Assembly: GCF_002154695.1 (NCBI RefSeq)
Contig: NZ_MTAV01000053.1
Coordinates: forward strand, 45,798 to 109,797
Length of the DNA stretch: 64,000 nucleotides
From: Nostoc sp. T09
GTDB taxonomy: Bacteria; Cyanobacteriota; Cyanobacteriia; Cyanobacteriales; Nostocaceae
Direction of reading: 5' to 3'
Both the position numbers and the translations under genes were made by a program. How positions within the stretch are numbered: position 1 is the first letter of the stretch; each line of letters begins with the position of its first letter. Shown here piece after piece: positions 36,132 to 45,065 of this stretch. The notes under the pieces are model-generated. The model worked only from the letters and a program-made list of their open reading frames with translations. It did no database searches and was not told the origin of the DNA.

Positions 36132-36189
36132 GTAGGGCGGGCACTGCCCACCATCTTAGGATTTTGATGGGCAGTGCCCAAAGCCCTAC
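36132..36189. repeat. GTAGGGCGGGCA inverted-repeat element (most complete copy)
   Basis: GTAGGGCGGGCACTGCCCAC is followed 16 bp later by GGGCAGTGCCCAAAGCCCTAC, so the outer ends GTAGGGC/GCCCTAC and inner GGGCACTGCCC palindromes are both intact. It lies in the 313-bp gap between the epimerase and GT2 genes. Degenerate copies are at 10117 and 22431. Confidence 0.75.
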
Positions 36190-36250
36190 CCTTCTCCTGC
36201 GGAGACGCTACGCTATTAACGTTTAACTTTTGCATTCCGCACAATAGTAA

Positions 36251-37279
36251 CTATCTTTTATTCCAAAAAAAGTCTTTGTCAATTTGCTGTGTGCGAATCA
36301 GATACTCTAACTGTTTTAACCGCGTAAATCCTCTAAACAAGAAAGTATCTTCAGTCATATCAATTTGACTAAACAAATTGAATAACTGCTGCGCACCAAG
36401 CTGGGCATTCCAATCACACTTAAATCCGGGTAGTATGGTGTTGATTTTATCGAAAGATACCCGATAGCTACGGTTGTCTGCACCGTTATCTCCAAAGGAC
36501 AATTGACAACCTGTAAAAATCTCTGCAATAATTTCCGCGATTTCTTTGACTCGATAGTTATTTGTAGTATCCCCAACGTTAAAGATTTGTTTGTGTACAA
36601 TGTCACGGGGAGCTTCAATGGCACAGACAATTGCCTTGCATATATCTAGTGCGTGAACTAATGGACGCCAAGGAGTACCATCACTGGTCATTTTGATTTC
36701 TTTGCTAGTCCATGCCAACCCAGCTAAGTTGTTTAAAACAATATCAAATCGCATTCTCGGGGAAGCGCCAAAAGCTGTCGCATTTCGCATAAAGGTAGGA
36801 GAGAAATCATCATCAGCTAATGGCATTACATCTCGTTCTACCAAGGTTTTACATTCTGCATAGGCTGTTTGAGGATTTACAGGTGATTCTTCTGTAACAT
36901 CACCCTCGGTAGCTACACCATAGACACTGCAAGAAGACATATAGATAAAGCGACGTACACCTGCTTCTTTAGCTAGCTTAGCTAGGCGAACTGAACCTTG
37001 ATGATTGATTTCGTAGGTAATATTAGGTGCTAATTGTCCGGTGGGGTCGTTGGAGAGTTCTGCCATGTGAACTATAGCTTCGATCCCTTGCAAATCTTTG
37101 AGGATGAGATTGCGGATATCTTTGTTGAGAGTTTTGGCTGTCACTTCAGTACCGTTATACAGCCAACCAACTTTATAGAAGCCAGTATCTACGCCAAGAA
37201 CTTCGTGTCCACGTTCAATTAACAGAGAAGGTAATAATGAACCGAGATAACCTTCTGTTCCAGTTACCAATATTTTCAT
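36251..37279 (-). CDS. NAD-dependent epimerase/dehydratase (extended SDR)
   Basis: A 342-residue extended short-chain dehydrogenase. The NAD motif TGTEGYLGSLL (G-x2-G-x2-G, about 7-15), MSSCSVYG (catalytic Ser near 114) and AYAECKTLVE (Tyr-x3-Lys, about 139-143) are all present; the catalytic Tyr-Lys pair reads YAECK. FNVGDTTNNYRVKEIAEI is typical of sugar-nucleotide epimerases and reductases. Possible reactions are 4-epimerisation, 4-reduction or dehydration of an NDP-sugar; sequence does not decide between them. An extended C-terminus of about 60 residues goes beyond the core. It is 77 bp after the GT8 gene. Confidence 0.88.
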   Translation of the reverse strand: MKILVTGTEGYLGSLLPSLLIERGHEVLGVDTGFYKVGWLYNGTEVTAKTLNKDIRNLILKDLQGIEAIVHMAELSNDPTGQLAPNITYEINHQGSVRLAKLAKEAGVRRFIYMSSCSVYGVATEGDVTEESPVNPQTAYAECKTLVERDVMPLADDDFSPTFMRNATAFGASPRMRFDIVLNNLAGLAWTSKEIKMTSDGTPWRPLVHALDICKAIVCAIEAPRDIVHKQIFNVGDTTNNYRVKEIAEIIAEIFTGCQLSFGDNGADNRSYRVSFDKINTILPGFKCDWNAQLGAQQLFNLFSQIDMTEDTFLFRGFTRLKQLEYLIRTQQIDKDFFWNKR

Positions 37280-37356
37280 TGTTGTTCAAGCCTTTCTATT
37301 TGATTAATTTCTATGAGATGAAGCGCTAAGTAAAAGGAGATTTGCCAAGGGTATTT

Positions 37357-38298
37357 TTAGAGCTTTGAGGTATTCATGAGGGTCATTTTCATAAATTTTC
37401 GACCCAGACGTCTCCAAAAAGTATCTCGCCATCCTGACCAATCTGTCATGTCAAGATAGTGAAAAAATAAATCTTTTTTGGGATGTTCACATTCCACTCG
37501 CAAGCCTGCATACCACGGTTTGGGAGTATTAGTAAAGTGAATTATGCAAGGATGATGCAGCACATCTTGATAAATATCTTCTGGAAACGGACTATTTTTC
37601 CCAAATGAATCATCATATATCCTTGGCATCTGATTCCATTTTGGGTGAAGTTCTTCCCATTTACCAGCCAAAATGGCATTTAATCCATCTTGATCGTTAG
37701 GTAGATATTTTTGGTTTTGTTGAAGGTATTCAATGATTCTGCTACCTATATTCTCAGTTCGCCACTTATCAATATTTATGACTAACAATCCAGCATTAAA
37801 GTATTTACCATCTGGAGCAATGCCCAATTCTTGATAATTTTGTAAAGCTTCACACATTGATATATCTAACTGGACATCATCCTGAACTGCTAATACATAG
37901 TTATTTCCTATATCGATGTTCCATAACTCTGCTAAATCTCCTGTTACTACCATGTCGCTATCTAGATAAATTGCTTTATCAAAATGTTTTGGTAAAACCT
38001 GAGGTAGGAGTAGTCGATAATAGGTAGGAATTGTTACATGCCTATTTAATGCCAGATTTGCAAATAGTGCATCATTTAGCTGCACCCAAGAAATTTCAAT
38101 TTGTTCTGATTTAAGAGATTTAATAATCTTGTGTTTGTTGGCTTGACTAATTCCTCCGTCAAGAATAAATAAGAACATCTTGCAATTACTGCTAAGATTG
38201 GCTAATGCCGATCGCACTGTGACAGCAAGAGGCATTGCATAGTTATTATCAGCAGCGCAAACAACAACAATTGGCTGTAAATCTGATATAACTGTCAT
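37357..38298 (-). CDS. Glycosyltransferase family 8
   Basis: A 313-residue retaining GT-A enzyme. PIVVVCAADNNYAMPLAVTV is the donor-binding strand; AIYLDSDMVVTGDLAELW holds the metal-binding D-x-D (about 99-101); GKYFNAGLLVINIDKWR and NDQDGLNAILAGKWEEL are GT8 motifs; and IIHFTNTPKPW contains the final metal-binding His. ATG 38298 has AAGGTG just upstream and is preferred to the GTG 3 codons earlier. It is related to LPS glucosyl- and galactosyltransferases and acts within the polysaccharide island. Confidence 0.9.
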   Translation of the reverse strand: MTVISDLQPIVVVCAADNNYAMPLAVTVRSALANLSSNCKMFLFILDGGISQANKHKIIKSLKSEQIEISWVQLNDALFANLALNRHVTIPTYYRLLLPQVLPKHFDKAIYLDSDMVVTGDLAELWNIDIGNNYVLAVQDDVQLDISMCEALQNYQELGIAPDGKYFNAGLLVINIDKWRTENIGSRIIEYLQQNQKYLPNDQDGLNAILAGKWEELHPKWNQMPRIYDDSFGKNSPFPEDIYQDVLHHPCIIHFTNTPKPWYAGLRVECEHPKKDLFFHYLDMTDWSGWRDTFWRRLGRKFMKMTLMNTSKL

Positions 38299-38515
38299 AA
38301 TTTTCACCTTAATAACTAGTTGGCTGATGTTGGGATTATGCGGTTGGGATGTTATCAGCTACCAGGTGAAGCGAGAAATATTACCAGTGCTTCCAAGTTC
38401 AATATAGCGACTGGCAAATTACAGCAATTTTTAGGTAATTAAACTACAGCAAATGCAATGCTACTTTTGCTGAGTTTAATCCTTGCAGCATAGTTAAATT
38501 AATTGACGGGACTGC

Positions 38516-38653
38516 TAAACCGCGTCTACTTTGAAAACCATAGTTTTTTCTAGATCGGGTTTTGCTCCCAAATCCTATACTCTTCTCTGTTCCCCGTTCC
38601 CTGTTCCCTGTTACCTTTTGAAAAACTCTAGTTCTCAACTTGGACGAGGTTTA
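38516..38653. mobile_element. MITE-like element (TAAACC ends) overlapping the lhgO 3' end
   Basis: A 138-bp element. Its left arm (from 38516) reads TAAACCGCGTCTACTTTGAA and its right arm (to 38653), as reverse complement, TAAACCTCGTCCAAGTTGAG. The arms then share AAC-AGAGTTTTT-like sequence over more than 30 bp. The interior has GTTCCCC/TTCCCTG tandem units. The right arm covers the last codons and the stop of lhgO. A second copy is at 58704-58800. Confidence 0.75.
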
Positions 38654-39845
38654 GATGTGATTGTTCGGGTATTTGTGCCACAATTGCTTTGCCAATTTCT
38701 AAAGAAGAAGTGGCTGCTGGGGAAGGCGCATTGCAAACATGAATAGAGTTTTGACCTTGGACAATCAAAAAGTCATCTACAAGAGAACCATCATTCTTCA
38801 AGGCTTGCGCGCGAACTCCCGCATGGGTAGGTACTAAATCTTGTGCTTGCACTTCCGGAATAAGTTTTTGTAAACTGTTAACGAAGGCGGCTTTGCTAAA
38901 AGAACGAATAATTTCCTTGATTCCTTCATCAGCATGTTTGGCTGCTAATTTCCAGAAACCGGGGTAAGTCATTACCTCAGCAAAATCTCGCCAGTCAAAG
39001 TCGGTTTTGTGATAACCTTCGCGCTTGAGACTGAGAACTGCATTTGGCCCTGCATGAACGCTACCATCAATCATGCGGGTAAAGTGAACACCAAGGAAGG
39101 GAAAATCGGGATTCGGAACTGGATAGATGAGAGTTTTGACAAGATAGCGTTTTTCTGGGGTGAGTTCGTAGTATTCTCCCCGAAAGGGCACAATTTTCGC
39201 TTGTGGTTCAACTTGACCTAGTTTAGCAATGCGATCGCTATGCAATCCAGCACAATTAATTACAATGCGAGTTTCAAAGCTACCGTTGTTTGTTTCAATT
39301 ACCTGATTCTTACCACTTTGGTGAATTTTCTCGACTTTAGTATTGAGGCGTAAATCTCCACCCTGCTTTTGAATTAACTCAGCGTATTTATTGCTAACTT
39401 GCTTGTAATTAACGATCCCTGTAGAAAAGACTCTGACTCCGCCTACACAACTGACATGGGGTTCAATTTCTCTGACTTCTTCAGGACTAATTTTCTGGAC
39501 TGCTATGCCATTGTCTAAGCCGCGTTTGTAGAGATTTTCGAGGCGTGGTAGTTCTGCTTCTGAAGTTGCCACAATCACCTTGCCACAAACTTCATAATCA
39601 ATCCCATGTTCCTGACAAAATTCTACCATTGAGCGAGCACCATCACGGCAGAATTTGGCTTTAAAACTTCCTGGTTTGTAATAAATTCCTGAGTGAATTA
39701 CACCACTATTATTACCTGTTTGGTGAAATGCCCAGTTGCTTTCTTTCTCTAATACTAAAACCCGTGCATTTGGATAGCATTTACCTAAAGCTAGCCCTGT
39801 AGAAAGCCCAACTATTCCCCCACCGATAATTGCAAAATCGTACAT
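38628..39845 (-). CDS. lhgO: L-2-hydroxyglutarate oxidase family FAD protein (LhgO)
   Basis: A 405-residue DAO-family flavoprotein. FAIIGGGIVGLSTGLALG (3-20) binds FAD, HQTGNNSGVIHSGIYY is the LhgO signature, INCAGLHSDRIA and PNPDFPFLGVHFTRM are further family motifs, and LVPTHAGVRAQAL near the C-terminus is diagnostic. The enzyme oxidises L-2-hydroxyglutarate to 2-oxoglutarate, using a quinone or O2. Its place between rfbF-type and GT8 genes of a polysaccharide island suggests a different hydroxy-acid or sugar-acid substrate, or supply of 2-oxoglutarate to the PhyH dioxygenase; both are inference. The last eight or so residues (LNLVQVEN) and the stop come from the MITE arm at 38628-38653. 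Confidence 0.88.
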   Translation of the reverse strand: MYDFAIIGGGIVGLSTGLALGKCYPNARVLVLEKESNWAFHQTGNNSGVIHSGIYYKPGSFKAKFCRDGARSMVEFCQEHGIDYEVCGKVIVATSEAELPRLENLYKRGLDNGIAVQKISPEEVREIEPHVSCVGGVRVFSTGIVNYKQVSNKYAELIQKQGGDLRLNTKVEKIHQSGKNQVIETNNGSFETRIVINCAGLHSDRIAKLGQVEPQAKIVPFRGEYYELTPEKRYLVKTLIYPVPNPDFPFLGVHFTRMIDGSVHAGPNAVLSLKREGYHKTDFDWRDFAEVMTYPGFWKLAAKHADEGIKEIIRSFSKAAFVNSLQKLIPEVQAQDLVPTHAGVRAQALKNDGSLVDDFLIVQGQNSIHVCNAPSPAATSSLEIGKAIVAQIPEQSHLNLVQVEN

Positions 39846-39922
39846 TATTATTATTGCACCTGCAACCAGAAATAAGTTAGTAGTTAAGAGCTAAATTACA
39901 TTTATAACTCATAACTGTTTTA

Positions 39923-40696
39923 TTACCATACTTTCCAAGGAGCTTGACCGTTTTTCCATAGCTCCTCCAGATAATTTTTATCGCGTAATGTATCCATTGG
40001 CTGCCAAAAGCCACTATGTTTGTAAGCCGATAGCTGTTCCATATCAGCTAGCTTTTCTAATGGTTCTTTCTCCCAAACAGTGGTGTCATCAGCAATAAAG
40101 TTGATCACTTCTGGTTCTAAAACAAAATAACCACCATTAATCCAAGCACCATCACCTTCGGGCTTTTCTCGAAAACTAGTAATTTTAGTTTGTTCCTGCG
40201 CCAAAGAAATCGCACCAAAACGACCCGCAGGTTGCACGGCGGTGAGTGTGCCTAAGGTGTTTTGTTCTTTATGCAACTTAATTAGTTCTGTAATATTTAC
40301 ATCACTCACACCATCACCATAGGTGAAGCAAAAAGTGTCATTGCCAAGATGCTCTCTAACACGTTTTAAGCGTCCGCCTGTCATAGTTTTATCACCTGTA
40401 TTAACTAAGGTGACACGCCAAGGTTCGGCATAACCAGAATGCACATTCATCTGGTTAAAACGCATATCAAAGGTAACATCTGACATATGCAAGAAGTAGT
40501 TAGCAAAATACTCCTTAATGATGTAACCTTTATAACCGCAACAGATAATAAAATCGTTAATACCGTGAGCAGAATAACTCTTCATGATGTGCCATAAAAT
40601 TGGCTTACCACCAATTTCTACCATCGGCTTAGGTCTGATACTGGTTTCTTCACTCAGGCGTGTACCCAGACCACCAGCCAAAATCACTGCTTTCAT
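39923..40696 (-). CDS. rfbF: Glucose-1-phosphate cytidylyltransferase
   Basis: A 257-residue nucleotidyltransferase. [20 protein letters not shown] (1-20) and [19 protein letters not shown] hold the nucleotide-binding loop and catalytic Lys; [12 protein letters not shown] is the metal site; [12 protein letters not shown] and [16 protein letters not shown] are cytidylyltransferase-specific. It makes CDP-glucose from CTP and glucose 1-phosphate, the entry into CDP-deoxysugars. It is the first gene of the island on this strand, as the corresponding gene is in Anabaena (alr2825, from memory). A CDP-glucose 4,6-dehydratase, which normally follows, is not present in the window. Its promoter should be in the gap to 41180. 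Confidence 0.95.
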   Translation of the reverse strand: MKAVILAGGLGTRLSEETSIRPKPMVEIGGKPILWHIMKSYSAHGINDFIICCGYKGYIIKEYFANYFLHMSDVTFDMRFNQMNVHSGYAEPWRVTLVNTGDKTMTGGRLKRVREHLGNDTFCFTYGDGVSDVNITELIKLHKEQNTLGTLTAVQPAGRFGAISLAQEQTKITSFREKPEGDGAWINGGYFVLEPEVINFIADDTTVWEKEPLEKLADMEQLSAYKHSGFWQPMDTLRDKNYLEELWKNGQAPWKVW

Positions 40697-41180
40697 GCAA
40701 TTACCTCAAAGATTTGCAGGTTGGTTAATATTTATTCACCTTGTTAATTGGCTTTCTGGTTATTTATCAGAAAAGAATTCAGAAATTAGAAACTAGTGGT
40801 TCATCGTATTGATTATGAGGGGAGAGTGAGTTCGTAGCCAGGACTTTAGTCCGGGATTTTTAACTACTCAACTGCTTACTACAAACTTATCAAACCAACC
40901 AAAGTTTTAATTTGGTAGTCTATCTTTCGGGAAGGCTTTGCTTACAATTAGCTAAAGTCTGAATCTCTAAATTCTCCATTCTGAATTCTTATCAAGATGA
41001 AGCGATTGCACCTGGAATTGAGAAAAATTTATTTTCTATCTATTTTTCTCCGTAAACAATCTAACGATATTTTCGCTATTATTTGTAAAGTCAATGTAAA
41101 TAAAAATCTGTGATATGTAAAAGGTTTATGAATATGTTGAAAGTTGAAAGTTTAATACTTAATTAAATAAAAATATACCT
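40697..41180. other. Gene-free region upstream of the polysaccharide island
   Basis: About 480 bp, AT-rich, with no supportable coding sequence. It should contain the promoter of the rfbF-led operon. I searched by eye for GTA-N8-TAC (NtcA) and found none. Confidence 0.5.
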
Positions 41181-41211
41181 ATAAAAAAATAGGGTTAGCT
41201 CATGCTAACCC
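41181..41211 (-). terminator. Rho-independent terminator of the TerY-P operon
   Basis: GGGTTAGC (41192-41199) and GCTAACCC (41204-41211) form a perfect 8-bp stem with a TCAT loop. On the minus strand it is followed by TATTTTTTT. It lies about 75 bp after the kinase stop codon. Confidence 0.85.
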
Positions 41212-41287
41212 AAATAATGCATGGTTTTCTACAATTGTCACTAACAAGTTATTAGTAATTAACTAGTGATGAAAATTACTTTTTTAG

Positions 41288-43474
41288 CTACTTTGTTTCT
41301 CCTGAATCCATGATATTTGTACTTTGGAATAAAGCATCACATTTGTTTTCCACAACAATACAGAGGCTACTGAGTGCTTGTTGATAATTTTCCATATCTT
41401 CTTGCTCCAGAGAGACTTTGGCGGATGTCTGTAAATCATCAATTGCTTTCAGACGATTTGCCTCTGATTCTCGACCACCATATTGTGCAAGTTCGTAGTG
41501 AATCATACCTCGTTTGAGGTATCCTTTACCCATTTTGGAATTGATGCTTAATGCTTGGTCAAAGTCAGCGATCGCTTTGTTGTACTCTTGAAGGTAATTA
41601 CTGCTATATTGGGCTATTTGAGAGTGAACAATACCCCGTTGGAAGTAGGCTTCTGCTTTCGATGCATTGAGATTAATCGCTTGCGTAAAATCATTGAGTG
41701 CTAGCTGATAATCTTGTTGAGAGTCGCCGCTATATTTAGCAACTTGGGAGCGGACAACACCCCGTCTGATGTAAGCTTCAACTTCTTTATTATTCAGGCG
41801 CAGTGCATTATTAAAATCGGCGATCGCTAGGGTATACTCCCGATCTGGATCGTTGCTGTATTCAGCAAGCATGTAGCGAACATTACCCCGATTTACAAAA
41901 GCTTTGATTTCTCGCGGATTAAGTTGCAGAGCTTCGGTGTAGTCTGTGAGCGCTCCTTCATAGTCTTTCATGTTGTAACGAGCATTACCTCGGTTAACAT
42001 GAGCTTTAGAGTGATTGGGGTCTTTTTCTAGAGCTTGGTTAAAATTTTCAATCGCTCGCGCATAATCTCGCACTTTGTAAGCAGCATGACCTTGTTTGTA
42101 GTAATCAGCAAAGTTGAGATTTTTGTTATTGTTTGTCTGACGAGACATTAAAGTTTGCTGGCTATAGGCATTTTGAGAAACAAAGGGGCGAGTAAATTTC
42201 ACCATGACATCCAAATAGCCTAATAACCCAAAACCCATTAAGCACAAGACTACAGGGTAAAACTTTCGCTGCTTGAGCTGTTGATAAAAAGGAGTCTTTT
42301 GTTGAGGAACTCCTGGCTGCCAATGATAAGTTGGCAATGGAGCCACTGGCTGCTGTGGTCTGTAAGTAGGTTGATTGTTGTAGCGCCTTTTTGCTGGAAT
42401 CCGAGGTTTGAGATGTTCTCTAGCTGCTATTGCTTGATGAGATGGAAATGGATCGCGTCCACCTAAGCGCGAGGTACGTTCGCACCAAGGACATACATTC
42501 AGGTGGCTGTTGTAGTTATGCTGAGGGTTGACACTACAGGTAACAAGGCTTTCTTCGGCTTCAGCTATTGCCGATAGCCAGGTTTGGGCGCTAGGACGCA
42601 AATGGGGATCTTGATGTCCATCTTCAAAACAACGCAAGAATAGTTCTTGCAAGGCGGGATGGAGAATTTCCCAAGCGGGTGCAACAGGAGTAGCAAGGTA
42701 GGGTACTTGCCGCCTTCTACTGTAAGTGAAATGACCAGCAGCAATGCGTGATTCGTAGGCTGGTGGCTCACCAGCACCTTGAAAAATTCCCGAAAATGGG
42801 TGGGTGCCTTCCATTAAGAGTTGAAATATCAGCACCCCTAACCCAAATAAGTCATGAGTAATTTCGCGATCGTACTGGGAAAAAATCTTATTCTGGAGTT
42901 CTGGTGGCGTAAACTCTGGTTTTCCTACAGGGCAACGGTAAACAACATTGCTATCTGGATCGATTACTTGGAAGGAATCTGTGTCTACTAAGGTTACCAG
43001 GGCTGTGTCGCTAACCAGGATATTCGACTCATTGACATCGCCAATACAATATCCGCTACTATGCAAAGCAGCAAAAGCTGCCGCCAAATTTCGAGCCGTG
43101 CGCAGCAGGTACTGATAGTTAAATAAAGGACAATGTTGACGACGGGTTCTTGGGTTGTAAAAGTCAATGATTGGACGCATCCCCCGAATGCGCGGCATTA
43201 AAAAGCCAATGATGCGATCGCTACCATCTACTGCTCGTAATAGATCTTGAGGCCAAGCAATGGAAATATGCCCTAAACTAGCCGTGGGGTTTTCCGGCGG
43301 ATTAGTCAGCATTGCTTGGAGTTTGTAAGCATGGGCGACTGTGGGTTTGTGATAAACCTTGGCCACTAAATTACTATGAGATGGCACCGCATAGATACAA
43401 GCCTCACCACCACGCCCTAAACTGACGTTAAGGTTGAGAATTTCTTGTTTAGGAAGACAACGTAGTACCTGCAT
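41288..43474 (-). CDS. TerY-P-type protein kinase fused to a membrane helix and TPR repeats
   Basis: A 728-residue protein. Residues about 12-305 are a divergent Ser/Thr kinase: glycine loop SLGRGGEACIY (19-28), VAKVYHK (ATP lysine, K39), catalytic GDVNESNILV (D146, replacing HRD) and VDTDSF (D164, replacing DFG). A zinc-ribbon-like segment CSVNPQHNYNSHLNVCPWC follows (about 315-333). A proline-rich linker leads to one hydrophobic helix (about 410-427, YPVVLCLMGFGLLGYLDVMV). Five or six TPR repeats (about 455-700) come next. This kinase, with the vWA and PP2C genes upstream (58 bp spacing to PP2C), forms the TerY-P triad known from comparative genomics. The transmembrane helix and TPR tail could anchor the complex or recruit partners. 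Confidence 0.85.
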   Translation of the reverse strand: MQVLRCLPKQEILNLNVSLGRGGEACIYAVPSHSNLVAKVYHKPTVAHAYKLQAMLTNPPENPTASLGHISIAWPQDLLRAVDGSDRIIGFLMPRIRGMRPIIDFYNPRTRRQHCPLFNYQYLLRTARNLAAAFAALHSSGYCIGDVNESNILVSDTALVTLVDTDSFQVIDPDSNVVYRCPVGKPEFTPPELQNKIFSQYDREITHDLFGLGVLIFQLLMEGTHPFSGIFQGAGEPPAYESRIAAGHFTYSRRRQVPYLATPVAPAWEILHPALQELFLRCFEDGHQDPHLRPSAQTWLSAIAEAEESLVTCSVNPQHNYNSHLNVCPWCERTSRLGGRDPFPSHQAIAAREHLKPRIPAKRRYNNQPTYRPQQPVAPLPTYHWQPGVPQQKTPFYQQLKQRKFYPVVLCLMGFGLLGYLDVMVKFTRPFVSQNAYSQQTLMSRQTNNNKNLNFADYYKQGHAAYKVRDYARAIENFNQALEKDPNHSKAHVNRGNARYNMKDYEGALTDYTEALQLNPREIKAFVNRGNVRYMLAEYSNDPDREYTLAIADFNNALRLNNKEVEAYIRRGVVRSQVAKYSGDSQQDYQLALNDFTQAINLNASKAEAYFQRGIVHSQIAQYSSNYLQEYNKAIADFDQALSINSKMGKGYLKRGMIHYELAQYGGRESEANRLKAIDDLQTSAKVSLEQEDMENYQQALSSLCIVVENKCDALFQSTNIMDSGETK

Positions 43475-43532
43475 GATAAAGTCACGGTTAACGGGGGTTA
43501 CTGAAAAATGCTCAATCTGGCGGAATCGTTGC

Positions 43533-44315
43533 TTATGGTTTGCTGAGTGCCGCGATGATCAGTGTTAGATCGTCATCGGTACGCTGTGTGATCCGCTCTG
43601 ACCCTAAGAATTTCACTAACTGTTCTTTGGCCACTGTCTTATCCTGGGTATTCGCAACAAAATCGAATAAAGGAAAAAAGAATGGTTTATGCGGTTCACC
43701 AACAACCATATTTAAAGCCAGCATTTGTAGTCCATCGGTGAGAACGCCAACATTGACTATGGTTTCACGCCATAATCTCATTTGCGCTGTTTCTAAAGCT
43801 CCAGGCGAAGTCAAAAAAGTGGTTTCGTTGATGTATTCACCACTGTCAGGCATGGTTAATGCCAGGAGGTTACCCATGCTATCCTTCGCTACTGCCAGTC
43901 CATCACCAATCTGAGACACGGCCACCACTTCTGGTGTGGCGACCATAACAATTAAGGTAGTTGCTAAATCCTGAGGTTGTTTATCACTAGCAGCAGCTTC
44001 ATCTTCCACTGCTTTTTTTGCGGCTAACATCGCGTCTGTCAATAGCGATCGCACAATTTCATCATCAGCTAGAGCGTCGCGAGTAACTTCTTTAAGAGAT
44101 ATGTTTTCTATTGCTGTTTCCACAGCAACCATCGCGCCGACTTTCCCTTGGCTGGCTGAACCGGCACCGTCTGCTGCTGCTGCCACTAACACATTATCGG
44201 ACAATAATTGCCAGTGGTGAGCATCCTGACACAGCTGTTTATTTTTTAAATGGCTTGTACCACATACAGATGCAGCCACCACCTGCCATTGAGGTATCTG
44301 TTTTGACATATTCAT
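43533..44315 (-). CDS. PP2C-family protein phosphatase of the TerY-P triad
   Basis: A 260-residue PP2C-like phosphatase. The metal-binding Asp motifs are all recognisable: CQDAHHW near residue 30, AAAADGAGSASQGKVGA (about 45-60), VSQIGDGLAVAK (about 135-145), VGVLTDGLQ (about 190) and RTDDDLTLIIA near the C-terminus. It removes phosphate from Ser/Thr, presumably opposing the downstream kinase. ATG 44315 is preferred to a TTG 14 codons upstream; ATG 44309 is also possible. It lies 48 bp after the vWA gene and 58 bp before the kinase gene, in one operon. Confidence 0.88.
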   Translation of the reverse strand: MNMSKQIPQWQVVAASVCGTSHLKNKQLCQDAHHWQLLSDNVLVAAAADGAGSASQGKVGAMVAVETAIENISLKEVTRDALADDEIVRSLLTDAMLAAKKAVEDEAAASDKQPQDLATTLIVMVATPEVVAVSQIGDGLAVAKDSMGNLLALTMPDSGEYINETTFLTSPGALETAQMRLWRETIVNVGVLTDGLQMLALNMVVGEPHKPFFFPLFDFVANTQDKTVAKEQLVKFLGSERITQRTDDDLTLIIAALSKP

Positions 44316-44363
44316 AAATTTTCTTGCAACAGCTAGCTGTGTTATATCAAGCTGCAACTTTTA

Positions 44364-45038
44364 TTAAACAGTACCCCAGCCAATTGGTGGTAGTGCTACT
44401 TGTTCATCTACCTGAGAGTGCGAAACCGCTGACATACTAGCTGACAACCAAACAAACATTTCAATAAAATTGAGTCCCTTCAGTTTCAGCGGCGTACGTA
44501 CAGCTATTTGATTTAGGCGCGTCATGTTGGCATTTTCCACACCTACTGTAAAAAATGCTACACGTTTGCTAGCTTCATCACCTTGTAAACGTTTAGTCGC
44601 TTGCTCTACCACATGGTCTAGCTCGCCTTGTGGCTCGCCATCGGTAATCATAAATACCCAAGGACGATAATAAGCAATACCATTGGCACGATATTGAGAT
44701 TTGCGTTCTTGAATCATGTCCAATGCCTTATGAATGCCGGAACCCATTGTGGTCAATCCTTGCGCTGTTAGGATTGGTGGGTTAAATTGATCGGCAGTCA
44801 CAAAGTCTTGGACTATATTTACATTACTATCAAATGTGACTATCGCTACCTCTACTCGCCTAGCTGCTAAGGAATTCTTGACTAATTCATCCTTTAAACT
44901 CAGCAAGCCCTGATTTAAAGCCTCTATTGGATCTCCTTGCATAGAACCAGATGTATCTAGTAATAATACGCAAGGACAACGTGGCTCTGGGTTTTCAGCA
45001 AATTCTACGACTTCATCTAGTCTTAAGGTATCATGCAT
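44364..45038 (-). CDS. TerY-like von Willebrand factor A domain protein
   Basis: A 224-residue single vWA domain. The MIDAS is complete: VLLLDTSGSMQG (D-x-S-x-S, about 25-36), the Thr in GLTTMGSGI, and the Asp in FMITDGEPQG. The protein has no signal peptide or transmembrane segment and so is cytoplasmic. The length and the tail (GLNFIEMFVWLSASMSAVSH, then VALPPIGW) are those of TerY-like proteins, which bind metal and may be the substrate or scaffold of the partner kinase and phosphatase. ATG 45038 is chosen; a TTG 9 codons upstream is less likely. First gene of the three-gene operon. Confidence 0.9.
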   Translation of the reverse strand: MHDTLRLDEVVEFAENPEPRCPCVLLLDTSGSMQGDPIEALNQGLLSLKDELVKNSLAARRVEVAIVTFDSNVNIVQDFVTADQFNPPILTAQGLTTMGSGIHKALDMIQERKSQYRANGIAYYRPWVFMITDGEPQGELDHVVEQATKRLQGDEASKRVAFFTVGVENANMTRLNQIAVRTPLKLKGLNFIEMFVWLSASMSAVSHSQVDEQVALPPIGWGTV

Positions 45039-45065
45039 AACTTTTCGTGTTATGTTATAATCCAA

